Shown here piece after piece: positions 8,844 through 17,839 of a stretch of 64,000 nt of DNA. Below the pieces are notes generated by a model, which searched no databases, was not told the DNA's origin, and saw only the letters and a list, made by a program, of their open reading frames with translations. Both the position numbers and the translations under genes were made by a program. Origin of the DNA: Nostoc sp. NMS7 (GTDB lineage Bacteria > Cyanobacteriota > Cyanobacteriia > Cyanobacteriales > Nostocaceae); NCBI RefSeq assembly GCF_017115085.1, contig NZ_JABXKJ010000213.1:1-64000 (forward strand). The letters are read 5' to 3'. How positions within the stretch are numbered: the first letter of the stretch is position 1; the number at the start of each line of letters is the position of its first letter.

Positions 8844-10166
8844 ATGAGCAACAAACCTAAAATAATTGTCCTGGATGATGACCCTACAGGTTCTCAAACA
8901 GTCCACAGCTGCTTGCTGCTAATGCGTTGGGATGTGGACACTTTACGCGCCGGGTTGCAGGATGATTCGCCGATTTTATTTGTGCTGACTAATACTAGAT
9001 CGCTAACGCCAGAGTCAGCTACATCTGTAACCATAGAAGTTTGCCAGAACCTAAAAATCGCCTTGAATGTTGAAGGGATTGACGATTTTCTGATTGTCAG
9101 CCGTTCTGATTCTACCTTACGGGGACATTATCCGGTTGAAACCGATGCGATCGCCCAAGAACTCGGACCCTTTGATGCCCATTTTCTCGTCCCAGCATTT
9201 TTTGACGGTGGACGCATCACCCGCGACAGTGTGCATTACTTAATTATTGGCGGTGTACCCACTCCAGTCCATGAAACTGAATTTGCCCGTGATTCAGTCT
9301 TCAGCTACCATCACAGTTACTTACCCAAGTATGTCGAAGAAAAGACTCAAGGACGAATTAGTGCCGAAGTTGTAGAAAGATTTCTCCTAGCCGATATTCG
9401 CGCTGGTAGTTTAGAACGCTTGTTACAACTCAATGGTAATCAGTGCGCTGTCGTCGATGGTGAAACTCAAGATGATCTCAACCGCTTTGCAGTAGACATA
9501 TTAGCAGCAGCAAGTCAAGGGAAACGCTTTCTATTTCGCAGTGCCGCCAGTATTTTAACAGCTTTAGCCGCTTTACCACCCCAACCCATTGCTGCCGAAA
9601 AGATGGCGCAGTACGTGCGACAAGGCAAACCAGGTGCAGTGATTGTTGGTTCCCATGTTAAAAAGACTACTCAGCAATTAGAGGCGCTGTTGCAAATAGA
9701 AGGAACTGTGGGAATCGAAGTGAATGTAGCGCGATTACTTGATGATCCAAATCAATCTGCTACACTGCTAACTGAAATTCAGAAAAGTACACGGGCGGTA
9801 CACGAAGCTGGCAAAACACCAGTAGTTTATACTAGCCGTCAGGAACTGAGTTTTAAAGATGTCAAAACACGATTGGAGTTTGGGACAAAAGTTTCAAGTT
9901 TATTGATGGATATTGTGCGCGGTTTACCATCTGATATAGGATTCTTAATCAGTAAGGGTGGTATTACCTCTAATGATGTTTTGAGTAGTGGACTCGCTTT
10001 AACTTCAGCCCGTTTACTCGGTCAAATTTTAGCTGGTTGTTCAATGGTGTTAACGCCATCCGATCATCCTCAATTTCCTAATTTGCCTGTAGTGCTGTTT
10101 CCAGGTAACGTCGGCGATGCTGATGCCTTGGGGACAATTTATCAAAGGTTGACTGTGCCAATTTGA
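8844..10166 (+). CDS. Four-carbon acid sugar kinase family protein (DUF1537)
   Basis: The family phosphorylates four-carbon acid sugars such as erythronate or threonate in bacterial catabolic pathways. The N-terminal motif IIVLDDDPTGSQTVHSC (residues 7-23) is the diagnostic substrate-binding start. SRSDSTLRGHYP (about 90-101) and the C-terminal SKGGITSNDVL and LFPGNVGDAD segments are also typical; the C-terminal domain binds ATP. Length 440 is normal. The partner aldolase and dehydrogenase genes usually found with this kinase are absent nearby, so the true substrate is unknown. The ATG at 8844 is the clear start, with AGAGAT upstream. Confidence 0.85.
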   Translation: MSNKPKIIVLDDDPTGSQTVHSCLLLMRWDVDTLRAGLQDDSPILFVLTNTRSLTPESATSVTIEVCQNLKIALNVEGIDDFLIVSRSDSTLRGHYPVETDAIAQELGPFDAHFLVPAFFDGGRITRDSVHYLIIGGVPTPVHETEFARDSVFSYHHSYLPKYVEEKTQGRISAEVVERFLLADIRAGSLERLLQLNGNQCAVVDGETQDDLNRFAVDILAAASQGKRFLFRSAASILTALAALPPQPIAAEKMAQYVRQGKPGAVIVGSHVKKTTQQLEALLQIEGTVGIEVNVARLLDDPNQSATLLTEIQKSTRAVHEAGKTPVVYTSRQELSFKDVKTRLEFGTKVSSLLMDIVRGLPSDIGFLISKGGITSNDVLSSGLALTSARLLGQILAGCSMVLTPSDHPQFPNLPVVLFPGNVGDADALGTIYQRLTVPI

Positions 10167-10179
10167 GATTTGAGACTTT

Positions 10180-10240
10180 CCTGCGGAACGCTACGCGTAG
10201 CTTGCTTCTCCAAAGGAGTACGGCTACGCTCAGTCGAACG
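10180..10240. repeat. Interspersed repeat (CTACGCGTAGC type)
   Basis: This segment, with GGAACGCTACGCGTAGCTTGCTTCTC and GGCTACGCTCAGTCGAACG-like words, belongs to a repeat family also seen at about 7845-7920, 42880-42925 and, inside lnt, at about 62905-62940. It carries no gene. Confidence 0.55.
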
Positions 10241-10389
10241 ATTTGAGATTAAAGAATCTTTTGGTTGATGTCGGACTAATGTTCCGCTACGCCAACCCCC
10301 TTGTGGGTGACACAAATCCAAGTTGCGCTGGAAGCGCACCAAAGGTGCGACCCAAAATTTAAAATCTGTTGTCTTTTGGCTAGTACTGC

Positions 10390-11454
10390 ATGACTTCTGA
10401 TTCTGCGATTCCCAATCTAAAGTCAAATTCTGCACTTCCTAATGCAGAATTTGACTCTATCGTTTCTGAGGTAGACGTAAATCCTACTGTTTCTGATCTA
10501 GAGTCAGATTCTATCCTCCCGGTTGCGGAATTAAATTCTGTCCTCCTTTATTTAAAATCAAATACTGTCCTTGGGGATGTAGAGTCAAATCCTGTTAATC
10601 CCGATGTAAATTCAAATACTGCTAACCCTAACCCAGATGTAGAGTCAAATACTGATGCGGCATCAGATTTTATCCTGACTGATTTAAATCCCGATGAGTT
10701 AGCATTACCAGGGCATCGCGTAAATGAGAATACTCAAGTCCAGTTAAAAAGTAAGGAGGGACGACTGTTATTAATTTTGCCACCAGAATCTCAAGTATCT
10801 GCCTCAGAACTCAGTTGGTCTGATATTTGGCAACAAATAAAACAGCGTCTGAATGCAGGCGATCGCTTCCGTATATCTAATAGCCCTGTGCATCTGATGG
10901 CACAAGACCGCCTAGTAGATGCCAGACAACTGCAAGAACTTGGCGAGGCTTTAAGTGAAGTCCAACTCCGGCTGATATCTGTCTCGACGAGTCGTCGTCA
11001 AACTGCGATCGCTGCGGTGACATCGGGGTATTCTGTAGAACAACTACAGCCGGTAAGTTCTCTGGTCTCCGAGTCAACAGCTACAGCCATACCCCAGGCA
11101 GATGCCCTCTATCTGGAAATGACAGTCCGTTCTGGAGTAGAAATTCGTCATCCTGGTACAGTAATTCTCTTGGGAGATTTAAATCCAGGTGGTATTGTAA
11201 TTGCAGATGGAGATATTATCATCTGGGGACGTTTACGGGGAATCGCTCATGCTGGGGCTGGAGGTAATAGTGAGTGTCTAATTATGGCCTTGCAAATGGA
11301 ACCAACCCAATTGCGGATCGCAGATGCTGTAGCGAGGGCACCAGAAAAATTACCGATGCAATTTTCTCCAGAAGTGGCGCATATTACGCCCCAAGGGATT
11401 CGCATCGCTAGGGCTAGTGATTTTTACAGAAACCAATTTACTAAGATAAATTAG
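10390..11454 (+). CDS. minC: Septum site-determining protein MinC with repetitive N-terminal extension
   Basis: MinC inhibits FtsZ assembly away from mid-cell and acts with MinD. The C-terminal beta-helix domain is clear: RSGVEIRHPGTVILLGDLNPG, then GDIIIWGRLRGIAHAGAGG (about residues 240-300). The first ~110 residues are unusual: a Ser/Asn/Asp-rich run of imperfect units such as DLESDSILPVAEL, YLKSNTVLGDVES and DVNSNTANPN, replacing or preceding a compact N-terminal domain. The total is 354 residues. minD follows after 297 bp and minE after that, all on the + strand. The ATG at 10390 is the longest start; one inside the repeat region is conceivable. Confidence 0.9.
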   Translation: MTSDSAIPNLKSNSALPNAEFDSIVSEVDVNPTVSDLESDSILPVAELNSVLLYLKSNTVLGDVESNPVNPDVNSNTANPNPDVESNTDAASDFILTDLNPDELALPGHRVNENTQVQLKSKEGRLLLILPPESQVSASELSWSDIWQQIKQRLNAGDRFRISNSPVHLMAQDRLVDARQLQELGEALSEVQLRLISVSTSRRQTAIAAVTSGYSVEQLQPVSSLVSESTATAIPQADALYLEMTVRSGVEIRHPGTVILLGDLNPGGIVIADGDIIIWGRLRGIAHAGAGGNSECLIMALQMEPTQLRIADAVARAPEKLPMQFSPEVAHITPQGIRIARASDFYRNQFTKIN

Positions 11455-11751
11455 CAGCCCTGAATATTTACTTAAAAGATGAAGAATACGAAAGATGAAA
11501 TATAGCGGTTTTCACATGGATAGAATACACTACTCTAATCCCTAATTTCTTTCCCCTAGAGAAGTGTATTGTACACAACCGAGGGTAGACGCTTCCTCGG
11601 CTTGTCCTCAGATATCGCTATAAAAAAATATTCATACCTCGCCCGAATCAGGGAGACCAGATATTTCTTCATACTTGATACGATACTTCATACTTTATAC
11701 TGCAATTTACGGTTTTATATTTCCTGAACCCTCATTGACCGCATTTCTATC
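11455..11751. other. minC-minD intergenic region with hairpin repeats
   Basis: No gene is seen. TACACTACTC...GAGAAGTGTATTGTA forms an imperfect hairpin around 11525-11575, and GTAGACGCTTCCTCGGCTTGTCC resembles a repeat near 31684-31720. minD may have its own promoter here. Confidence 0.4.
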
Positions 11752-12558
11752 ATGACTCGCATTATTGTGATTACCTCCGGTAAAGGAGGAGTGGGTAAAA
11801 CCACAGTTTCAGCAAATCTGGGCATGGCTTTAGCCAAAATGGGGCGTCTAGTTGCCTTGGTTGATGCGGATTTTGGTCTGAGAAATTTGGATTTGCTGCT
11901 AGGGCTAGAAAACCGCATCGTCTATACTGCGGTGGAAGTCTTAGCCAGAGAGTGCCGCTTAGAACAAGCCTTGGTGAAAGATAAGCGCCAACCCAATCTC
12001 GTACTCTTGCCGGCAGCCCAAAATCGCTCCAAAGATGCAGTCACACCAGAACAGATGAAGTTATTGGTGAATGCACTAGCGCAAAAGTATCAATATGTGA
12101 TCATTGATAGCCCCGCCGGCATTGAAAATGGGTTTAAAAATGCGATCGGCCCGGCAAAAGAAGCGCTAATTGTCAGCACGCCAGAAATTTCCTCAGTTCG
12201 TGATGCTGACCGGGTAGTGGGGTTACTAGAAGCACAAGGTATCAAGCGTGTTCATTTAATAATTAACCGCATTAGACCCTCAATGGTGAAAGCAAATGAT
12301 ATGATGTCTGTGCAAGATGTTCAGGAACTTCTCGCCATTCCCCTGATCGGGGTAATCCCTGACGACGAGCGTGTTATTGTATCTACCAATCGCGGCGAAC
12401 CCTTAGTGTTAGCGGAAAATCCCTCTTTAGCTGCCATAGCCTTTGAGAACATTGCTCGTAGATTAGAAGGGGAAAGTGTCGATTTTCTGGAGATCGACTC
12501 GTCCCAAGACAGCATCTTCGCCCGTCTACGAAGGTTGTTGTGGACAAAGATTGTTTAA
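11752..12558 (+). CDS. minD: Septum site-determining ATPase MinD
   Basis: MinD is a membrane-associated ATPase that recruits MinC and is driven by MinE. It has the deviant Walker [10 protein letters not shown] (residues 10-18), the switch region [15 protein letters not shown] (about 38-52), and [11 protein letters not shown] (about 118-128). The C-terminal amphipathic helix [13 protein letters not shown] would insert into the membrane. The 268-residue length is standard. The start [13 protein letters not shown] is unambiguous. minE begins 35 bp after the stop, so the two are probably co-transcribed. Confidence 0.96.
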   Translation: MTRIIVITSGKGGVGKTTVSANLGMALAKMGRLVALVDADFGLRNLDLLLGLENRIVYTAVEVLARECRLEQALVKDKRQPNLVLLPAAQNRSKDAVTPEQMKLLVNALAQKYQYVIIDSPAGIENGFKNAIGPAKEALIVSTPEISSVRDADRVVGLLEAQGIKRVHLIINRIRPSMVKANDMMSVQDVQELLAIPLIGVIPDDERVIVSTNRGEPLVLAENPSLAAIAFENIARRLEGESVDFLEIDSSQDSIFARLRRLLWTKIV

Positions 12559-12593
12559 CTTATTTTCCAGTCTCCGCCCCAGACCTATTCGTA

Positions 12594-12884
12594 ATGATTG
12601 AACTTCTAGAACGACTTTTTTTTCGCGGTCCTGATAGCAGTAGAACTCAAGTTAAACGTCGCCTGCAATTGGTGATTGCTCATGATCGCGCTGACATAGA
12701 CCCTCAAACATTGGAAAAAATGCGGCAAGAAATCTTAGATGTCGTCTGTCGCTATGTCGAAATTGAGACCGAGGGCTTGGAGTTCTCCTTAGAAAGCAAC
12801 CAACGAACTACAGCTTTAATTGCTAATTTGCCCATCCGCCGGGTGAAAGGTGTCATACCTGAGTGGGAAAGGGGTGATAAATAA
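12594..12884 (+). CDS. minE: Cell division topological specificity factor MinE
   Basis: MinE stimulates the MinD ATPase and confines the MinCD inhibitor. I place the start at the ATG at 12594 because [16 protein letters not shown] matches the membrane-binding and anti-MinCD helix at the start of MinE. The open frame runs 18 codons further upstream into the minD tail, but that part is not MinE-like. The resulting 96 residues include [17 protein letters not shown] and the C-terminal topological domain [18 protein letters not shown]. It is the last gene of the min cluster and is followed by a strong hairpin. Confidence 0.95.
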   Translation: MIELLERLFFRGPDSSRTQVKRRLQLVIAHDRADIDPQTLEKMRQEILDVVCRYVEIETEGLEFSLESNQRTTALIANLPIRRVKGVIPEWERGDK

Positions 12885-12976
12885 GTCTTTATAGTTTTAA
12901 TCGAGATTCGATAATTTTTATTGGAGTTTATAGTTAAGTTTCTGCAAGATTATCTATTCAACGGCGTTCTCGTAGT

Positions 12977-13011
12977 AATCGTGGTGACAGGGCGGCTTAG
13001 TCACCACGATT
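12977..13011 (+). terminator. Hairpin after minE
   Basis: A perfect 12-bp stem AATCGTGGTGAC / GTCACCACGATT with an 11-nt loop. No T-run follows, so it may be a terminator or only an mRNA-stabilising hairpin. Confidence 0.55.
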
Positions 13012-13076
13012 GCTCATTTGAGCCCTTAATTCTGAAGTAGTTTTTGCAACAAAGTCATCCTTTTTACCCCTCAAAT

Positions 13077-13493
13077 TTACTCAGTCTGATAGTGGGTAAG
13101 TGATAACGTCCGCGCTACACGATGGACAAGGCTTGAAGAAACATAGAGCAACATGAATCCAATCAGAGGATGGAGAACCTCTAGGTGAAACGGACTCTTG
13201 AGATGAATGCTCGCAAATTGGAGTCCAAGCAGGACAGGTAAACTGACGGCGAGAGATCGGATTCTGTCTGAGAATGGGGCGATGAACGACCCTCCTAGTA
13301 ATAGAAAGGATAGTCCACTATACCCTCGCACCAGCCAAACATGAATAGTCCACCAGGCAGGATCGTTGAAGTAGGCAACCCCAACCGTTAATAACTGAGC
13401 AATCAAGCAGAGGTTAAAAACGATTGAAGTCGTATAAAAACCGATTTGTATCCAACGTGTGGGAACACTCTTAATTTCTAAATTTGTGGTCAT
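13077..13493 (-). CDS. DUF6220-like four-helix membrane protein
   Basis: 138 residues with four hydrophobic segments: IGFYTTSIVFNLCLIAQLL, a second around GYSGLSFLLLGGSFIAP, a third SLAVSLPVLLGLQF and a fourth LHPLIGFMLLYVSSSLV. His residues in HVWLVRG, FASIHLKS and LHPL recur at positions resembling heme-binding small membrane proteins. I place it in the DUF6220 family from overall pattern; its function is unknown. It lies 10 bp downstream of the broken PfpI gene on the same strand, suggesting one transcript. Confidence 0.6.
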   Translation of the reverse strand: MTTNLEIKSVPTRWIQIGFYTTSIVFNLCLIAQLLTVGVAYFNDPAWWTIHVWLVRGYSGLSFLLLGGSFIAPFSDRIRSLAVSLPVLLGLQFASIHLKSPFHLEVLHPLIGFMLLYVSSSLVHRVARTLSLTHYQTE

Positions 13494-13503
13494 ATTAGAC
13501 TGC

Positions 13504-14267
13504 CTATTTTACCTCTAAACCAAATGTCGCCGCAGCATATAACATCGCTTTGTTGATTAACTCAGCCCCCGCTTTTTCGGGTGAACCGACATCGAATGGA
13601 GGGGCTGGATCGTACTCCATTAATAGTTGAGCGATCTTGGCCGCTTCCTCACCACAAAGCACTTCAGCAATCGTTAGACCAAAATCAATACCTGCGGTAA
13701 CCCCCCCACCAGTCATGCGATTTCGGTCAATCACAACTCGCTCCGTTCCGACCTCAACGCCCAACCTTGCGAGTTGTTCACGCATCATCCAGTGAGTCGC
13801 TGCTCGATAGCCTTGTAGCAGTCCTGCCTTTGCTAAAAACTCAGACCCGCCGCATACAGAGGTGATGAACTTTGCTGTGCTTCCCTGTTTCTGGAAAAAC
13901 TCAAGCACTTCTGGATCATCTACTACTGCACTCTGTCCTAAACCGCCGCCGACACCGATCACGTCCAAGGGTGGGCAATTTTCAAAGGTGGTAAGCTGAA
14001 AAACATCTAATTTGCATAACCGAATTAAACAGAACTCTTGTGGGGTGGGCATCTTGCCCGCCCTAATTATGCAAGTTAAATGTGGAACAGCTTATCAGGC
14101 AAAATCATCATTCCGTCATCGCTTTTGATCGGGTCTAACGCTTTCCAGATGCGGTGGATGTGGACACCGGGAAGTGAACTAAAAACTGTCTGGGGTCCCA
14201 CAATATCAAGTGCCGTCATGCCAGGATAAAGTACCAAGCCAATAATGTGCTTTTGTGAGTTAGTCAT
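13504..14267 (-). pseudogene. DJ-1/PfpI family gene disrupted by a MITE
   Basis: Two fragments make one gene. The first 58 codons (MTNSQKHIIGLVLYPGMTALDIVG, then GMMILPD) are the N-terminus of a DJ-1/PfpI glutamine-amidotransferase-like protein. The rest resumes at TTFENCPPLDVIGVGGGLGQ and holds the nucleophile-elbow Cys in FITSVCGGSEFLA. Between them sits a 99-bp element with TA duplications (13994-14092). Removing it and one TA joins GAT ACC ACC TTT in frame, giving ILPDTTFENC. AGGAGA precedes the ATG at 14267. Members of this class act as transcriptional co-factors or isonitrile-hydratase-like enzymes. As it stands the protein is truncated after about 63 residues. A LuxR-type gene is divergent. 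Confidence 0.87.
13994..14092. mobile_element. 99-bp MITE with TA target duplication
   Basis: The ends AGCTGAAAAACATCTAATTTG (left, + strand) and the reverse complement of CAAGTTAAATGTGGAACAGCT (right) form a 26-28 bp imperfect terminal inverted repeat. TA at 13992-13993 and 14093-14094 is the target duplication, as for IS630/mariner-type elements. The middle carries GGGGTGGGCATCTTGCCCGCC, a small hairpin. A half copy is at 37373-37440 and a rearranged relative at 3877-4003. Confidence 0.85.
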
Positions 14268-14281
14268 GAATCAATCTCCTG

Positions 14282-15115
14282 ATGAGAGTTGCTACGAAAT
14301 CTATCCTTATACTAGAAGTGGCAACCGACCTCGCGCAGTCCTCGAACGAGTACTCTTTTCGCCAGATGACGCTTTCCTTGCAGCTTTTATTTGAAGCGAT
14401 TAACCAGGTAAAAGATGAACGCGAGTTGCGCTCACAAACCGCGCCAAAAATTGGTGAATATTTTGCAGCCAAGCGATCGGGGATTTTCTTCTTCGACCAA
14501 CTGCCCTTAGCCAATCGCAATGTTCAGAAAATATTGAACGTTGCACTTTCGATCGAGCATAATCCGGTGGCGCGTTATATAGCGGAGCGTCATACTCCGA
14601 TTCATGAAGGATTGGTAACATCACCAAAGGCTTGGGCAATCATTTGTCCTCGTCCCGATCATTGGCATGTGATGGCAGGACCGATTATTGATCGTGGTCA
14701 ATTAGTAGGTATCGTGGGCTGCACTCGTGAAAAGTCGATGCCTGCCTTTGATACTCAAAATCTAGCTGATTTGAGCGCCATCTGCTTGCACTTATCAGTT
14801 TGGGCTACAACCATGCGATTAACGCAAAGTGCAACTCCAAAAGAAGCGCAGCATCAACCGTTTAAAATCAATCGTTTAACGTCTCGTGAGTTGCAAATTT
14901 CTGCGTTGGTTGCGTTGGGACGAACCAACGCAGAAATTGGGACTGAACTTTGGATTACTGAAAATTCTGTCAAGCAGGCTTTGAAGCGAATGTTCCGTAA
15001 GCTTGAGGTGTCATCTCGTGCAGCGATGGTGGCACAACTTTCTGCAACATATTATCATTTGCCAAGTGCAAAACTATCTTCATCTGACTCAGATAGGTAT
15101 TCAGCCGAGATATGA
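14282..15115 (+). CDS. LuxR-family transcriptional regulator with GAF-like sensor
   Basis: The C-terminus has a complete LuxR helix-turn-helix: RLTSRELQISALVALGRTNAEIGTELWITENSVKQALKRMFRKL (about residues 196-240). The N-terminal 170 residues look like a GAF-type ligand or redox sensor. It is divergent from the PfpI gene with only 14 bp between start codons, so it probably regulates that gene. The open frame starts at 14282, but the ATG at 14366 (MTLSLQLLFEAINQ) fits the start of the conserved sequence better; neither has a strong ribosome-binding site. With its presumed target broken by a MITE, its current role is uncertain. Confidence 0.8.
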   Translation: MRVATKSILILEVATDLAQSSNEYSFRQMTLSLQLLFEAINQVKDERELRSQTAPKIGEYFAAKRSGIFFFDQLPLANRNVQKILNVALSIEHNPVARYIAERHTPIHEGLVTSPKAWAIICPRPDHWHVMAGPIIDRGQLVGIVGCTREKSMPAFDTQNLADLSAICLHLSVWATTMRLTQSATPKEAQHQPFKINRLTSRELQISALVALGRTNAEIGTELWITENSVKQALKRMFRKLEVSSRAAMVAQLSATYYHLPSAKLSSSDSDRYSAEI

Positions 15116-15387
15116 CCTAAAACCTGCAAGATGACCTCAAAAGGCTTGATTTTCGCAGGATAGGCGCAGCCACCCACAAACGTAAACGCTCATGAATTAG
15201 TTCCCAAGTTCCATCCTGGTGACATAAATATTTTTACATACCTACTTATAAACTCAGCCGCTAGGATTTTGAGAGGAGCTTGTCAGCAGGTAGATATTTG
15301 TGGAGTGTTGGAAGTTTTGGGCGATACCTACGGCGGCAAGCTACGCAAAACTAAATAATCCTACTTATATTTTGGGATAATTAATAG

Positions 15388-15705
15388 TTAATAATGATAA
15401 CGAGCTTGTAAAAAATTTATTTCATCATCTTTTACAAGATATACAATTCTATGTTCTTGTGTTAAACGGCGAGACCAAGTATTAGGATCTAAATATTTTA
15501 AAGGTTCTGGCTTACCTTTCCCCTTAAAAGGATCTTGGCAAGTCTCTCTGACAAGATCCAAAACTTTAAGGGTAACTCGTTGATCATTTTCCACCCAAAA
15601 TTTTAAGTCTTCTAAAAATTCAGGTTGAAATACTGTTTTTCTTTGCTTTGGAGTTGCTGGAATTTCTTGTTTTGATTGGTTTTTGATGTTCTTGTTTTTG
15701 GTCAA
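15388..15705 (-). CDS. YoeB/Txe-family mRNA interferase toxin
   Basis: Predicted ribosome-dependent endoribonuclease toxin of a type II toxin-antitoxin system. The core FQPEFLEDLKFWVENDQRV, then GKGKPEPLKYLDPNTWSRRLTQEHRIVYLV and the terminal ARYHY, is characteristic of YoeB, with the terminal His-Tyr as family catalytic residues. The N-terminal ~24 residues (Lys/Asn/Gln-rich) are extra compared with E. coli YoeB of 84 residues. They result from overlap with the antitoxin, so an internal start is possible. It overlaps the upstream antitoxin by 86 nt, consistent with translational coupling. Confidence 0.85.
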   Translation of the reverse strand: MTKNKNIKNQSKQEIPATPKQRKTVFQPEFLEDLKFWVENDQRVTLKVLDLVRETCQDPFKGKGKPEPLKYLDPNTWSRRLTQEHRIVYLVKDDEINFLQARYHY

Positions 15706-15979
15706 ATCCTAACTCCTGACTAAGATCATCCAAGTTTTGAGATTTCACAACTCCTGATTTAGCTCTATTTAAAGCTGTTAGCAAACGTTCAGCATTACGG
15801 GGAGAACGTAAAAGATGAGCAGTTTCTAGAATACTAGAAAGTTCATCAACAGCTATTAAAGCTACATTTTCAGCATTCCGACGTGTAATGATTACAAAAT
15901 CACGTTCTGAAGTAACTTTCTGGCACAGTTCAGACAGCTTTTCTCGTGCTTGTGTGTAAGTATAGCTAGCAGAAACCAT
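15620..15979 (-). CDS. YefM/Phd-family antitoxin
   Basis: Expected to bind and neutralise the YoeB toxin and to repress the operon through its N-terminal Phd fold: YTYTQAREKLSELCQKVTSERDFVIITRR (residues 6-34), then NVALIAVDEL. I choose the ATG at 15979 rather than the TTG nine bases upstream. The protein is 119 residues, longer than the usual 80-95. The C-terminal extension after about residue 90 (KQEHQKPIKTRNSSNSKAKK) is encoded in the 86-nt overlap with the toxin gene and looks disordered. Confidence 0.83.
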   Translation of the reverse strand: MVSASYTYTQAREKLSELCQKVTSERDFVIITRRNAENVALIAVDELSSILETAHLLRSPRNAERLLTALNRAKSGVVKSQNLDDLSQELGFDQKQEHQKPIKTRNSSNSKAKKNSIST

Positions 15980-16114
15980 AAGTATCAAAAGTTCCGTTTT
16001 TACTTGTAAATTGAATTAAGTAGATTCTCGCTTAACCTGTACACAAACTCTGTACAGGTTGATGCTTTTATCGTAACATAATAGAAATTGATAGGCTATG
16101 GAACGCCAAAAAAT

Positions 16115-16145
16115 CTCCCGTTGTCAGCAGTGATGACAACGGGAG
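16115..16145 (-). terminator. Rho-independent terminator of the 16166-17485 gene
   Basis: A perfect 12-bp stem CTCCCGTTGTCA / TGACAACGGGAG with a 7-nt loop, followed on the - strand by ATTTTTTGG. It lies 20 bp after the stop codon of the exported-protein gene. Confidence 0.85.
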
Positions 16146-16165
16146 TAAACAAGATTTTTTATAAC

Positions 16166-17485
16166 CTATCGGTAAGCTACTTGTGGTCCTGCCCAAATTT
16201 CTGTAACCTTTTTACCAAAGGTAATCGGCTGATCATTGTCTGTTGTAGTAACAGTCTTGCCATCATTAGCAACTTGGATTAGTGGCCAGTTTTCTTCGCC
16301 CAATTCACCCGCACGAAATAGCACATTATCCGGTTGGCTTTTACTCCAACCTAACAATACGGCAATTTTTTCATGATCTTCCTCATGAGCAGGAGCAACT
16401 GTGTTAGCCTGATTTTTTTGCCGATCCCAAATGACTGCACTATCTGTCGAATCACCTGTGTTAAATATACCTTCAAACTTGCGTGCTAAAAAGCGATCGC
16501 CTTTTTCCGACCAGCTAACTGGAACTAATACCCCAATCTGACCATTTGTATCAGTTTCTTCTGACTGCGCCGCCTTTGCAGCCTTTATCTTTAATAAAGG
16601 ATCGTTAACAGGAGCAGTTGAAGCCATCACCCACAACCTTTGGGTTTGCATATCTTGGACAAACAGAATGCTGGTAACACGGCTGTTGTACATTTGGGGT
16701 TTTACCTCTAATTGCACCCGGCTATAAACAGCATATTTACCATCTGGAGAAACCACGGGTACGCTGCGGAAGTGACGCATTCCCGAACCACCCTTGGAAG
16801 CAATTGCCTCTTGAGTCGCTGTAATCCATTTCCAAGGAATAGGATGAGGACTACCTATGGGATCTATTTGTTCTGCTTGGGACTCATCGCGTGGTTCAGC
16901 AACAGGTATTTCTGTCGTTGTGGTTGGTTGTGATTCTCTCAGAGTTGGTGCTACTTGAGTTGCTGTCAATGATTTATTAAAAGAGTTTTCTTTCGAGAGA
17001 TAATTTTCTTGGACTTTCAAAGACTGGATATTAGCAGCTTTAAGTTTTCGGATTAAATTAAGTTGACTAACAGGAACATCTGTTAATGGTGCAAGTTCAA
17101 CTGCTGCTAAAGGATCAGGAACAGTTAAATCGCTGTTTGACACATAACTATCTGCTTGATCGAAAGACTCAATTTTATCTGCTGGTAATACTTGCGGTTC
17201 CTGGACAACAGTAGTTTGTGTTGGCACAGAGTCAAATTCTTCTGTTAAGGAGTTGATTTGATCTGTTTTTAATATTTCAGCTATTTTAGGTTCCCCAACT
17301 ACAGCTATTTCCTTTGATACAGAGTCAGACTCTCCAGTTCTCGAAGTTACTTTAGCTACTTCGGATCTGGCTGGGGTCGAGTGACCTGATGCCCCTAGCA
17401 AGGGTGCGATTAGTATCACAACGACAACGTAATTAAGAAATGGTTGCGCGCGGAACCATCCTGACAGCAAAAGGGGTTTAAGCAT
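16166..17485 (-). CDS. Exported protein of unknown function, possible beta-propeller end
   Basis: Family not recognised. Residues 16-32 (PFLNYVVVVILIAPLLG) form a signal peptide or membrane anchor. A long low-complexity region rich in Ser, Val, Thr and Glu follows to about residue 215. The last ~220 residues look folded, with YAVYSRVQLEVKP, SILFVQDMQTQRLWVMAS, GDRFLARKFEG and SAVIWDRQ, spaced like blades of a WD40/TolB-type propeller. It is single-copy here with its own terminator. A periplasmic or surface location is likely; no enzymatic motif is visible. Confidence 0.7.
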   Translation of the reverse strand: MLKPLLLSGWFRAQPFLNYVVVVILIAPLLGASGHSTPARSEVAKVTSRTGESDSVSKEIAVVGEPKIAEILKTDQINSLTEEFDSVPTQTTVVQEPQVLPADKIESFDQADSYVSNSDLTVPDPLAAVELAPLTDVPVSQLNLIRKLKAANIQSLKVQENYLSKENSFNKSLTATQVAPTLRESQPTTTTEIPVAEPRDESQAEQIDPIGSPHPIPWKWITATQEAIASKGGSGMRHFRSVPVVSPDGKYAVYSRVQLEVKPQMYNSRVTSILFVQDMQTQRLWVMASTAPVNDPLLKIKAAKAAQSEETDTNGQIGVLVPVSWSEKGDRFLARKFEGIFNTGDSTDSAVIWDRQKNQANTVAPAHEEDHEKIAVLLGWSKSQPDNVLFRAGELGEENWPLIQVANDGKTVTTTDNDQPITFGKKVTEIWAGPQVAYR

Positions 17486-17839
17486 TTGTAGACTCTCTAG
17501 AAGGGGCGGTTGCTATGTGCTATGTGAGAAGCAATACCTATGCAGCAATGGGGCAGCCAGTAATTATATGTATAACAAGAAACTAAAAGCAATGACTAGA
17601 TATCTTCTTCAAAGTTTCCAGAGGTTTACAAAAATTAAGTATCATTGTCCACAGCTTTTTTTTACTCAAGTACTGAATGTTTGGTTGCCAAAATATGCAA
17701 ATATAGTAAATATGCTGAAAACTCAGTAATTACTACATGATATATAATGTTGCTATACCCAACTAAACCAAAAACAGGTATTAGTCAAGGGATATTCAAG
17801 GTATAGTTTGGGCTAATGAAGCTGACAACCAAGGGTGAG

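Noticed and set aside
10142-10435. 97-codon - strand frame between the DUF1537 kinase and minC
   Set aside because: It covers an interspersed repeat and overlaps both neighbouring genes; no protein-like features.
4011-14100. Regularly recurring repeats considered as a CRISPR array
   Set aside because: The repeats are dispersed, palindromic and of unequal spacing; no spacer-repeat regularity and no cas genes are present.
17517-17729. 70-codon + frame in the gap before fmt
   Set aside because: Composition is like random A/T-rich DNA, with no ribosome-binding site or recognisable motif.
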